Below are positions 1 through 6,131 of a DNA stretch of 7,415 nt, piece after piece. The first letter of the stretch is position 1. Each line of letters opens with the position of its first letter. The translations under genes and the position numbers were made by a program. The notes beneath the pieces are model-generated. The model was not told the origin of the DNA and made no database searches. It saw only the letters and a program-made list of their open reading frames with translations. The stretch covers positions 1 through 7,415 of the forward strand of contig CAMQDG010000066.1 of NCBI GenBank assembly GCA_946999425.1, written 5' to 3'. Source of the stretch: an uncultured Peptoniphilus sp. (GTDB lineage: Bacteria; Bacillota; Clostridia; Tissierellales; Peptoniphilaceae).

Positions 1-819
1 AAAACCTATTTTTTTTGATGCTTCTTGCTGTAAGGTTGATGTTGTAAAAGGATTAAAGGCCTGTTTTCTCTTTGTTCCCTTATCTAATTTAAATACTGAA
101 AAATTTTTCTTATCAATTGATTTTAAAATTTCTTTCGCTTCTTTTTCGTTAGATATTTTTACTTTTTCTATTTTATCTTTTACAATTTTCCCATAAAATT
201 CAGAAGTAAAACTTGTTTTATTTTTTTTATGTTCAGCTTCTATTGTAAAATATTCTTCAGGAATAAATTCTTCTATTTCTTTTTCTCTGTCACAAATTAT
301 TTTTAAAACAACAGACTGAACTCGTCCAGCTGACAGACCACTTTTAATTTTTTTCCACAAAAAAGGGCTTATTTTATAACCTGCAAGCCTGTCAAGTAAT
401 CTCCTCGCCTGTTGAGCATCTACCAAATACATATCTATCTCTCTTGGATTTTTTATTTGACTTTTTACAGTATCCTTTGTTATTTCATTAAAAGTAACCC
501 TATTTTTTCCCTTAGGATCCAATTCCAAAATATGACATAGATGCCATGAAATAGCTTCTCCTTCCCTATCAGGGTCAGTCGCCAAAAAAACATTATCGGC
601 TTCCTTTGCATTTTTTTTCAATTCTTTTATTATTGGACCCTTACCTCTTATATTTATATATTCCGGCTCAAAATCCCTTTCTATATCAATTCCGATTCTT
701 GATTTCGGAAGATCTCTTATATGACCTACTGAAGCAATAACATTATAATTTCTTCCAAGCATCTTTTTTATTGTTTTTGCCTTAGTAGGCGACTCTACAA
801 TCACTAAATTCTTTACCAA
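1..819 (-). CDS. topA: DNA topoisomerase I (type IA), N-terminal part, runs off left edge
   Basis: Type IA topoisomerase that relaxes negative supercoils by cutting and rejoining one DNA strand. The frame is open for 273 codons from a TTG at 819 to the window edge, so the C-terminal half and any zinc-ribbon repeats are missing. Residues 1-115 form the Toprim domain: the VIVESPTKAKTI start with Glu9, the VGHIRDLP loop at 31-38, and the acidic triad in DPDREGE at 82-88. Further family signatures are QQARRLLDRLAGY at 136-148, the SGLSAGRVQS segment at 160-169, and PFTTSTLQQEASKKIGF at 257-273. The catalytic tyrosine lies just beyond the window. The TTG start is chosen because homologues begin with this VKNLVIVES-like segment and because AGGAG sits six bases upstream, overlapping the dprA stop. 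The nine-base gap to dprA makes it the seventh gene of the operon. Confidence 0.96.
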   Translation of the reverse strand, partial: MVKNLVIVESPTKAKTIKKMLGRNYNVIASVGHIRDLPKSRIGIDIERDFEPEYINIRGKGPIIKELKKNAKEADNVFLATDPDREGEAISWHLCHILELDPKGKNRVTFNEITKDTVKSQIKNPREIDMYLVDAQQARRLLDRLAGYKISPFLWKKIKSGLSAGRVQSVVLKIICDREKEIEEFIPEEYFTIEAEHKKNKTSFTSEFYGKIVKDKIEKVKISNEKEAKEILKSIDKKNFSVFKLDKGTKRKQAFNPFTTSTLQQEASKKIGF

Positions 820-825
820 AACTAA

Positions 826-830
826 CTCCT
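826..830 (-). promoter_or_regulatory. Shine-Dalgarno of topA, overlapping the dprA stop codon
   Basis: AGGAG on the minus strand lies six bases before the TTG at 819-817. Its first two bases are the last two of the TAG stop of dprA (831-829). It supports the TTG as the topA start and suggests that ribosomes ending dprA help start topA. Confidence 0.8.
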
Positions 831-1911
831 ATCTAATGCTAAATTCTCCCTTACCTACTTCTTCTATAAATCCCTTTAATTCTAACACTGTAAGTATTCC
901 ACTAACAAAAGATATATTATACTTACTGTTAGCTGCAATTTTTTCCACATCTTTTATTCCATTACAAATTAATTCATAAATTTCTTTTTCATCTTCTCCC
1001 AATTCATCACTTTTAAGAGCTACCATCTTTTTATTCTTATTAAGCTCAATTATTTTACTTAAAATATCATCAATTGATAAAAGAGGATATGCCCCATCTC
1101 TTATAAGTAAATTTGTTCCTTCAGAAAGAGACGAAGTAATATTTCCAGGGACTGAAAAAATATCCCTTCCTTGTTCCGCACCGAGTCTTGCTGTAATTAA
1201 AGAACCACTTTTAATTTTTGCTTCCATAACAATAACTGCAGAACTTAAACCTGAAATAATTCTATTTCTTTCAGGAAACCTAAAAGGTAAAGGTTGAGTT
1301 TCAAAGGGATATTCTGAAATTACTCCACCATTTTTTGAAACTTTTTCATATAAGCTCTGATTTTTATAAGGATATATAACATCAACTCCATTGCCTAAAA
1401 CTCCAATAGTTTTTCCTTTATTTTCAAGACATGTTCTATGGGCAATGGAATCTATTCCATAAGCAAGACCTGAAACAATAACTGCTCCAAGATCAGTAAG
1501 TTCTCTTACAAATTTTTTTGTTACAAATTCTCCATAATCAGAATACTTTCTTGCACCTACAACTCCAATTTTTACTTCCTCAGGAATATATCCATTAAGA
1601 TATAGAACTTGTGGCGGATTGTCAATATATTTCAAATTTTCAGGATAATTTTTATCAAATATACTTATTATTTTTGTATCTTTTCCCTTAAGATGATTAT
1701 CTAATCTTTCAAAAAATCCCTCATCAAAATTTTTTAATCTCAATTTAGTTGCTGGTCTTAAAAAATTTAACAAATCAATAAACTCATCTATTTTTCTTAT
1801 ATCTTCAAAATTTAAGTTATTAGCTTCAAAATAATTTTTAATTTCAATTATCTGATCATTTACAATCCCTATGCCATTTAAATAAATTAAAAGATTTCTA
1901 AGTCCCTTCAT
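829..1911 (-). CDS. dprA: DNA-processing protein DprA (Smf family)
   Basis: DprA binds incoming single-stranded DNA in the cytoplasm during natural transformation and loads RecA on it; the family also persists in bacteria not known to be competent. Starting at the ATG at 1911 it has 360 residues, normal for the family. An N-terminal helical region (about 1-75, SAM/HhH-like) is followed by the Rossmann-fold DNA-binding domain: VGARKYSDYG at about 118-127, VSGLAYGID at 146-154, LGNGVDVIYP at 172-181, RFPERNRIIS at 211-220, SGSLITARLGAEQGRD at 235-250 and EGTNLLIRDGA at 264-274. The tail from about 300 looks like the DprA winged helix. The longer frame begins at a TTG at 1923, but ATG 1911 has GGAG six bases upstream and overlaps the yifB stop by one base (TAATG), so it is preferred. 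Sixth gene of the operon. Confidence 0.96.
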   Translation of the reverse strand: MKGLRNLLIYLNGIGIVNDQIIEIKNYFEANNLNFEDIRKIDEFIDLLNFLRPATKLRLKNFDEGFFERLDNHLKGKDTKIISIFDKNYPENLKYIDNPPQVLYLNGYIPEEVKIGVVGARKYSDYGEFVTKKFVRELTDLGAVIVSGLAYGIDSIAHRTCLENKGKTIGVLGNGVDVIYPYKNQSLYEKVSKNGGVISEYPFETQPLPFRFPERNRIISGLSSAVIVMEAKIKSGSLITARLGAEQGRDIFSVPGNITSSLSEGTNLLIRDGAYPLLSIDDILSKIIELNKNKKMVALKSDELGEDEKEIYELICNGIKDVEKIAANSKYNISFVSGILTVLELKGFIEEVGKGEFSIR

Positions 1912-3431
1912 TACTTGCTCCAATACTTTGTATCCATGGTTCTATATCTTATAGCCTCAAGAAGATGCATTTCTTTAATGTCCGTTGATTTATCCAAATC
2001 TGCTATTGTTCGTGAAATTTTTAAAAGTTTATTATAAGTTCTTGCTGAAAATCCGTATTTTCTAAAACTTAATTCCATTATTTTTTCACAAGCTACGTTT
2101 AATTTACAATACTTAGAAATAAATCTGTCAGGGATTTCTCCATTTAGCTCGAAAAACTCTTTCTTATATCTGTCCTTCTGAAGCTCTCTCGCCTCCTCTA
2201 CACGCTTTCTTATGGTTTCTGAATCTTCTCCATAGGGTTCATTTTTTAAGTCCTTATAATCCACCTCAGAGACTTCTAAATGCATATCAATTCTATCTAA
2301 AAGAGGATGAGAAATTTTTGCCAGATATCTTTCAATTTGACTTTGGCTACAATTACATTCATGAACCTTGCTTCCATGATACCCACAGGGGCATGGATTT
2401 AAAGCTCCAACTAAGATGAAATCTGCAGGGTAAGTTAAAGAAGCATTTGCTCTACTTATATGTATTGATTTTGATTCAAGAGGCTCCCTTAAAACTTCAA
2501 GAACATTTTTATTAAATTCCGGAAGTTCATCTAAAAATAAAACTCCTCTATGAGAAAGGGAGATTTCTCCAGGTTTAGGTATTCTTCCTCCTCCTATTAA
2601 AGATACGGCACTGGCAGTGTGGTGAGGAGATCTGAAAGGAGGTATAGAAATTAAAGTGCCTTCATTTAAAAGACCTGCAACAGAATAAATTTTAGAAACT
2701 TCTATTGATTCTTCAAAGGTTAACTTAGGTAAAATAGATGGAAATCTTTTTGCTGCCATTGTTTTTCCAGATCCAGGTACTCCTACAAGGAGCAAATTTA
2801 TTCTTGAAGCTGCACTTATTTCAAAAACCCTCTTTATTCTTTCTTGACCTTTTAAATCTTTAAAATCCAGCTCAAATTTCGAATCTTCTTGTTTAAATCC
2901 ATTTGAAAACTTTTCGAGCTTGCCATCTCCCTGTAAAAATTCAACAACTTCTTTTAAAGACTTTGCAGGATATATGTCCACATCTTTAATGACGCCGCAT
3001 TCATTTCTATTTTCATAGGGAATAATAAATTTTTTATTTCCCAAACTTCTCATGGAAATTACCATGGGAAGAACTCCTCTAACTCCTTTTAAGCTTCCGT
3101 CAAGAGCAAGTTCTCCTATAAATATATAAGAATCACAAGCCTCATCAATTTCATCATTTGCACACATCATGGAAATTGCAATAGCAAGATCCATTTGTGA
3201 GCCATCTTTTTTTATATCTGCAGGAGCAAGATTTATTGTGATTCTTTCTCTTGGATATGAATATGATGAATTTTTTATTGCCGATCTTACTCTTTCGCCT
3301 GATTCTTTAATTGCAGTATCTGGAAGACCAACTATGGTGAGTCTGGGCATACCCAAAGAAATATCTGTTTCTACCTCTATTTCTCTTCCTTCAAGTCCTA
3401 AAAGAGTACATGTTTTTATTTTTGCATACAT
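1911..3431 (-). CDS. yifB: YifB/ComM-family Mg-chelatase-like AAA+ ATPase
   Basis: AAA+ protein of the YifB/ComM family. In Gram-negative bacteria ComM is a hexameric helicase that drives branch migration of DNA during transformation; the Firmicute members are little studied. With the ATG at 3431 it has 506 residues, the usual length. Residues about 1-165 form the ChlI/Lon-protease-like domain (LLGLEG, IVGLPDTAIKES, ERVRSAIKNS, NLAPADIKKDGSQMDLAIA). The region matching the Lon serine motif reads DGSQMDL, so peptidase activity is not expected. The AAA+ core has Walker A GVPGSGKT at 217-224, Walker B VLFLDE at 297-302 and LLDRID at 377-382. Four cysteines (347, 349, 359, 361) in the CPCG and HECNC segments probably form a zinc site. 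A helical C-terminal Mg-chelatase domain follows (RKYGFSARTYNKLLK). A GTG at 3443 gives four more residues, but the ATG matches family N-termini and has GAGG six bases upstream. Confidence 0.95.
   Translation of the reverse strand: MYAKIKTCTLLGLEGREIEVETDISLGMPRLTIVGLPDTAIKESGERVRSAIKNSSYSYPRERITINLAPADIKKDGSQMDLAIAISMMCANDEIDEACDSYIFIGELALDGSLKGVRGVLPMVISMRSLGNKKFIIPYENRNECGVIKDVDIYPAKSLKEVVEFLQGDGKLEKFSNGFKQEDSKFELDFKDLKGQERIKRVFEISAASRINLLLVGVPGSGKTMAAKRFPSILPKLTFEESIEVSKIYSVAGLLNEGTLISIPPFRSPHHTASAVSLIGGGRIPKPGEISLSHRGVLFLDELPEFNKNVLEVLREPLESKSIHISRANASLTYPADFILVGALNPCPCGYHGSKVHECNCSQSQIERYLAKISHPLLDRIDMHLEVSEVDYKDLKNEPYGEDSETIRKRVEEARELQKDRYKKEFFELNGEIPDRFISKYCKLNVACEKIMELSFRKYGFSARTYNKLLKISRTIADLDKSTDIKEMHLLEAIRYRTMDTKYWSK
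1918..1921 (-). promoter_or_regulatory. Shine-Dalgarno of dprA inside the end of yifB
   Basis: GGAG on the minus strand lies six bases upstream of ATG 1911. Its first G is also the last base of the rival TTG start at 1923, which itself has only a weak AAAG upstream. This site decides the dprA start in favour of the ATG. Confidence 0.7.
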
Positions 3432-3437
3432 TACAAA

Positions 3438-3442
3438 CCTCA
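3438..3442 (-). promoter_or_regulatory. Shine-Dalgarno of yifB, overlapping the yraN stop codon
   Basis: TGAGG on the minus strand supplies both the TGA stop of yraN (3442-3440) and a GAGG core six bases before ATG 3431. It favours that ATG over the GTG at 3443, which would lie over the Shine-Dalgarno. Confidence 0.7.
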
Positions 3443-3790
3443 CAATACTGAAAAAGCATCTTTAATATGATTTATTTTTCCACTTTTTAGATAAACTTCC
3501 ATAACATCAAATCTTACTGAAACATCAAAAAATTTTTTAGTATAAATATAATTTTTTGCTCCTGTAATTATCCTTTTAATTTTCGTATCAGTAACAGCCT
3601 CTACGGCCCTTCCATAATTTTCATTATTTCTTGTTTTTACTTCAACAAATACCAGTATATCTCTGTCACGAGCAATAATGTCTATTTCTGAATTAATTAT
3701 TCTATAATTTCTGTCTAAAATTTCATAACCTTCATTTTTTAAAAAGTTACAAGCTATATCTTCACCTAAATTTCCATAATATTTATTCAT
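3440..3790 (-). CDS. yraN: YraN-family (UPF0102) endonuclease-fold protein
   Basis: Small protein of the YraN/UPF0102 family, which has the PD-(D/E)XK restriction-endonuclease fold; no cellular role is firmly established. From the ATG at 3790 it has 116 residues, typical for the family. The signature is visible in order: NLGEDIACNFLKNEGYEIL at 7-25, RNYRIINSEIDIIA at 28-40, and FVEVKTR at 48-54. Candidate metal-binding and catalytic residues are Glu10, Asp37, Glu50 and Lys52. The usual GEIDLIA motif reads SEIDIIA, a mild change outside the acidic residues. The longer frame starts at TTG 3796, but ATG 3790 overlaps the rnhB stop by one base (TAATG), has AAGGA nine bases upstream, and gives the MNK...GxxGED start common in homologues. 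Its place between rnhB and yifB is the conserved one and suggests a nucleic-acid role (inference). Confidence 0.93.
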   Translation of the reverse strand: MNKYYGNLGEDIACNFLKNEGYEILDRNYRIINSEIDIIARDRDILVFVEVKTRNNENYGRAVEAVTDTKIKRIITGAKNYIYTKKFFDVSVRFDVMEVYLKSGKINHIKDAFSVL

Positions 3791-4398
3791 TACCAATTAT
3801 CCTTATTTTTCAAAAAAGACTGTCTGTGTATTTTACTTGGTCCAAGTTCTTTAATAGCATCTCTGTGAGCTTTCGTTCCATAGCCCTTGTGTTTTTCTAT
3901 TCCATATCCAGGATACATCTTTTCCCACTTTTTACAAAGTCTATCCCTAAAAACTTTAGCCACAATTGAAGCACAAGCAATTGAATAACAGTTAGCATCA
4001 CCTTTTATAATATCAACTTGCTCAATTTTTGTTTCAATATGTTCCGCATCTATTAAGAGCAAATCTGGATAAATTCTTAAATTGTCTTTTGTCCTTAAGT
4101 TTTCTATGGCAAGAAGCATAGCAAGGTGAGTCGCCATTTTTATATTGACTTTATCAATAGTAACTGAGTCCATTCTTCCTATACCTACCGCAATAGCATC
4201 TCTAAGAATTCTGTCATAAAGGTATTCTCTTTGCTTTTCAGTTAATTTTTTTGAATCATTTACACCTAAGATTCTATTTTCAGGCATAATAACAGCAGCA
4301 GCTACTACATCTCCGAAAAGACATCCCCTACCTACTTCATCGATACCAACAATGCTTTTATATCCTTGGTCTAAATATTTTCCTTCGTAGTCAATCAT
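3790..4398 (-). CDS. rnhB: Ribonuclease HII
   Basis: RNase HII cuts the RNA strand of RNA-DNA hybrids and removes ribonucleotides misincorporated into DNA. The 202 residues are a normal length. Domain type and activity are clear from GIDEVGRGCLFGDVVAAAV at 18-36 with the catalytic pair Asp20-Glu21, NDSKKLTEKQRE at 47-58, LLLIDAEH at 113-120 with Asp117, KGDANCYSIACASIVAKVFRDR at 132-153 with Asp134, and the GYGTKAHRDAI and GPSKIHRQSF segments near the end. The DEVGRG with the Gly-Arg-Gly loop marks type II rather than the HIII paralogue. The ATG shares ATGA with the rbgA stop (four-base overlap). No good Shine-Dalgarno is present (only AAAGA), so translation probably depends on ribosomes finishing rbgA. 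Confidence 0.97.
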   Translation of the reverse strand: MIDYEGKYLDQGYKSIVGIDEVGRGCLFGDVVAAAVIMPENRILGVNDSKKLTEKQREYLYDRILRDAIAVGIGRMDSVTIDKVNIKMATHLAMLLAIENLRTKDNLRIYPDLLLIDAEHIETKIEQVDIIKGDANCYSIACASIVAKVFRDRLCKKWEKMYPGYGIEKHKGYGTKAHRDAIKELGPSKIHRQSFLKNKDNW

Positions 4399-5231
4399 AA
4401 TCTTTCAAGGCTTATTCTGCCAAGCACTCCTTTTCTAAACTCATCAAGGATGATATTTGAAACTTTAGTATAATCAATTTCATTACCCTTCATAATAGCT
4501 CCTCTTTTTTTAGCAATATTATCCATTACTTTAAGAGGATCTTTATCCAGCTCAATATTATATCTCTCAATTAAAATTTCAGGTTTATAGCTTAAAATGT
4601 TCTCTATAAATTTATAGGCAAGTGTTTCAATATCTACAATTTCATCTTTTATAGCTCCAGTCCAAGCTAAATGAATAGATGTTTCTTCAGTAAATTTAGG
4701 CCATAGAATACCTGGCGTATCCAACAATTGCAACTCAGGATTTATTTTTATCCACTGATTTGTTTTTGTTATTCCTGGTCTATTTCCTGTCTTGGCAGAC
4801 TTTTTTCCACTAACATTATTTATAAAAGTTGACTTTCCTGAATTTGGTATTCCCACAATCATAGCTCTTAAAGGTCCATGGTTTATTCCCTTTTCCTCTT
4901 TATTTTTTATAATCTCTTCCATTAGAGATTTTGATTCTTTAACAATTAAATCCCTGTTATTTTTTAAAGAATTATAAAGAATTGCTCTTTCATTATTACA
5001 ATTTATCTTATCTACCCACAAGGCATTTTGCCTTGGATCTGACAAGTCTGATTTATTTAAAATAACAAGTCTTTTTTTTGAAATTATCGAATCAAAGAGT
5101 GGATTTCTACTTGATATAGGTATTCTGGAATCAATTATTTCAATTACAAAATCAACTAATTTTTGTTTTGATTTGATTTCATCAAGAGTTTTTTTCATAT
5201 GACCCGGATACCAGTTTATATTCATGCTCAT
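4395..5231 (-). CDS. rbgA: Ribosome biogenesis GTPase RbgA (YlqF)
   Basis: Circularly permuted GTPase needed in Bacillus subtilis for late assembly of the 50S ribosomal subunit. With ATG 5231 it has 278 residues, close to the family norm. The permuted motif order is visible: G4 NKSD at 59-62, then G1 GIPNSGKST at 127-135, G2 around GNRPGITKT at 149-157, and G3 DTPG at 171-174. The N-terminal NWYPGHM segment carries the histidine equivalent to B. subtilis His9, which stimulates GTP hydrolysis, and DSRIPISSRNP at 34-44 is typical. A C-terminal helical RNA-binding domain follows. Three ATGs compete: 5243 has AAGGA directly abutting it, too close to serve; 5231 gives an ATGA overlap with the upstream stop and a GGGA at fair spacing; 5225 gives exact length agreement with B. 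subtilis. I chose 5231, with 5225 a real alternative. Confidence 0.95.
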   Translation of the reverse strand: MSMNINWYPGHMKKTLDEIKSKQKLVDFVIEIIDSRIPISSRNPLFDSIISKKRLVILNKSDLSDPRQNALWVDKINCNNERAILYNSLKNNRDLIVKESKSLMEEIIKNKEEKGINHGPLRAMIVGIPNSGKSTFINNVSGKKSAKTGNRPGITKTNQWIKINPELQLLDTPGILWPKFTEETSIHLAWTGAIKDEIVDIETLAYKFIENILSYKPEILIERYNIELDKDPLKVMDNIAKKRGAIMKGNEIDYTKVSNIILDEFRKGVLGRISLERL

Positions 5232-6034
5232 ATTAAATCCCATTCCTTTATGGTTTTTACAACTCCGCCCTCATTGTTTGTAAAAGCAGTTTCTTTTAAA
5301 TTATTTTTTAAAGTTTTTCTCGCATTTTTCATAATATATCCATACTTAACTTTTGATAGCATTTCCATATCATTTTCTTCATCACCAAAAGCCATAACCT
5401 CTTCAATATTTATGTTAAATTTTTCCATAAGTCTTTTTAAGGCTGTAAATTTTGAAATTCCCCCCTGAACAATTTCAAGCATATAATATTCAGGTAAATT
5501 TGTTGGCATTAGGTAAAAATTCAAATTATTTTCCACTTTTTCAATTTCCTTTGATAAGTTGTAAAGATAATTGACATCTCCTACAAAGACACAAGAAAAA
5601 TACTTTTCATTTTTTTCAAATTTATCCACAAATTTTACAGGAAAGTAAAATCTTTCAATATATTTTTTCACTTCCGTACTATAATTTCCATTTAACATTA
5701 AAACATTATATTTACTTTTATAGCCGTTAACGTGAGTCAAAAAATTGTCATCGCTAAAATTAGCCAGTTTTAAAATAGTTTCATAGTCAAAATAATTTGC
5801 ATAAATTTCATTTCCCTTATAGTCAAAAATTGCATTTCCACTTAAAGTTACAAAAGTTAATTTTAAATCATCTGGAAAAAAAGATTTTGCACTGAAAAAA
5901 TCTCTACCAGTTGTTACTGCAACTTTTATTCCCTTATCAATTAAATGTTTTAAATAGTCTATATCTTTGGGGTTCACTTCTTTTTTGTCATTTAAAAGTG
6001 TCCCGTCTAAATCTATTGCAATTAATTTTATCAT
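5228..6034 (-). CDS. Cof-type HAD-superfamily phosphatase (subfamily IIB)
   Basis: Cytoplasmic magnesium-dependent hydrolase of the Cof family, which dephosphorylates sugar phosphates, flavin or pyridoxal phosphates and similar metabolites; the substrate here cannot be read from sequence. From ATG 6034 it has 268 residues, standard for the family. HAD motif I is IDLDGTLLND with nucleophile Asp8 and acid/base Asp10, motif II is TTGR at 41-44, the motif III lysine is probably Lys195 in GGISKFTAL, and motif IV is GDEENDMEM at 217-225. The stretch between about 80 and 185 is the C2-type cap. ATG 6046 is in frame but lacks a Shine-Dalgarno and coincides with the predicted transcription start, whereas 6034 has GGTGAT just upstream and gives the family's MIKLIAIDLDGTLL start. 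It is the first gene of the operon, and its stop overlaps the rbgA start. Confidence 0.92.
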   Translation of the reverse strand: MIKLIAIDLDGTLLNDKKEVNPKDIDYLKHLIDKGIKVAVTTGRDFFSAKSFFPDDLKLTFVTLSGNAIFDYKGNEIYANYFDYETILKLANFSDDNFLTHVNGYKSKYNVLMLNGNYSTEVKKYIERFYFPVKFVDKFEKNEKYFSCVFVGDVNYLYNLSKEIEKVENNLNFYLMPTNLPEYYMLEIVQGGISKFTALKRLMEKFNINIEEVMAFGDEENDMEMLSKVKYGYIMKNARKTLKNNLKETAFTNNEGGVVKTIKEWDLI

Positions 6035-6037
6035 TTT

Positions 6038-6044
6038 ATCACCC
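6038..6044 (-). promoter_or_regulatory. Shine-Dalgarno of the HAD phosphatase gene
   Basis: GGGTGAT on the minus strand can pair with the 3' end of 16S rRNA through its GGTGAT part and lies three bases before ATG 6034. It uses the downstream half of the full AGGAGGTGAT complement, so the short spacing is expected. It favours 6034 over the in-frame ATG at 6046. Confidence 0.55.
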
Positions 6045-6049
6045 ATTAA

Positions 6050-6079
6050 ATATTAGCATAGGAGCTTTTGAGCTTGCAA
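6050..6079 (-). promoter_or_regulatory. Candidate sigma-A promoter of the HAD-rbgA-topA operon
   Basis: On the minus strand, TTGCAA (6079-6074) is followed after 18 bases by TAATAT (6055-6050), with an extended -10 TG two bases upstream of it (TGCTAATAT). Each hexamer matches the consensus at four of six positions. The expected transcription start is near 6043, leaving a leader of only about nine bases before ATG 6034. No other promoter-like sequence was found between the divergent genes on this strand. Read by eye, not scored. Confidence 0.45.
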
Positions 6080-6083
6080 CTTC

Positions 6084-6110
6084 TTGAATCTTAATCCCTC
6101 TTGTTATATT
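6084..6110 (+). promoter_or_regulatory. Candidate promoter of the secreted glycosidase gene
   Basis: An extended -10 element TGTTATATT (6102-6110; the TATATT hexamer is 6105-6110) matches TGnTATAAT except at one position. The best -35 is TTGAAT at 6084-6089, with a short 15-base spacer, so the extended -10 probably carries most of the strength. Transcription would begin near 6117, close to the start of the Shine-Dalgarno, giving a leader of about 15 bases. Confidence 0.45.
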
Positions 6111-6115
6111 ATTAC

Positions 6116-6125
6116 AAAAGGAGGT
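6116..6125 (+). promoter_or_regulatory. Strong Shine-Dalgarno of the secreted glycosidase gene
   Basis: AAAAGGAGGT contains a full AGGAGG (6119-6124) seven bases before ATG 6132. It is the strongest ribosome-binding site in the window and fixes the start of the plus-strand gene. Confidence 0.88.
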
Positions 6126-6131
6126 TTCTAT

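Noticed and set aside
7..18. Runs of eight A on the coding strand (also near 220-228, 608-616 and 5072-5079) as possible slippage or frameshift sites.
   Set aside because: All fall in intact frames as ordinary Lys-Lys codons of an AT-rich genome; no alternative frame or stimulatory structure is evident.
1911..3431. YifB as a working Lon-like protease.
   Set aside because: The N-terminal fold resembles Lon, but the serine motif position reads DGSQMDL instead of the Lon DGPSAG pattern, as usual for this family, so it is treated as a non-peptidase AAA+ protein.
3169..3465. Plus-strand open frame of 98 codons opposite yifB.
   Set aside because: It lies antisense to the conserved ChlI-like domain of yifB, has no ribosome-binding site or recognisable product, and mirrors codon bias of the real gene.
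4792..4977. Plus-strand open frame of 61 codons opposite rbgA.
   Set aside because: It is fully antisense to the GTPase G1 and flanking region; the composition is that of a shadow frame.
5199..5468. Plus-strand open frame of 89 codons across the rbgA/HAD junction, rich in Phe and Ser.
   Set aside because: The hydrophobic look comes from reading AT-rich Lys/Glu codons in reverse; it overlaps two conserved genes and has no Shine-Dalgarno.
6035..6131. Possible small RNA, riboswitch or terminator in the divergent intergenic gap.
   Set aside because: The gap is only 97 bases and is filled by promoter and ribosome-binding elements; no GC-rich hairpin with a U-tract is seen on either strand.
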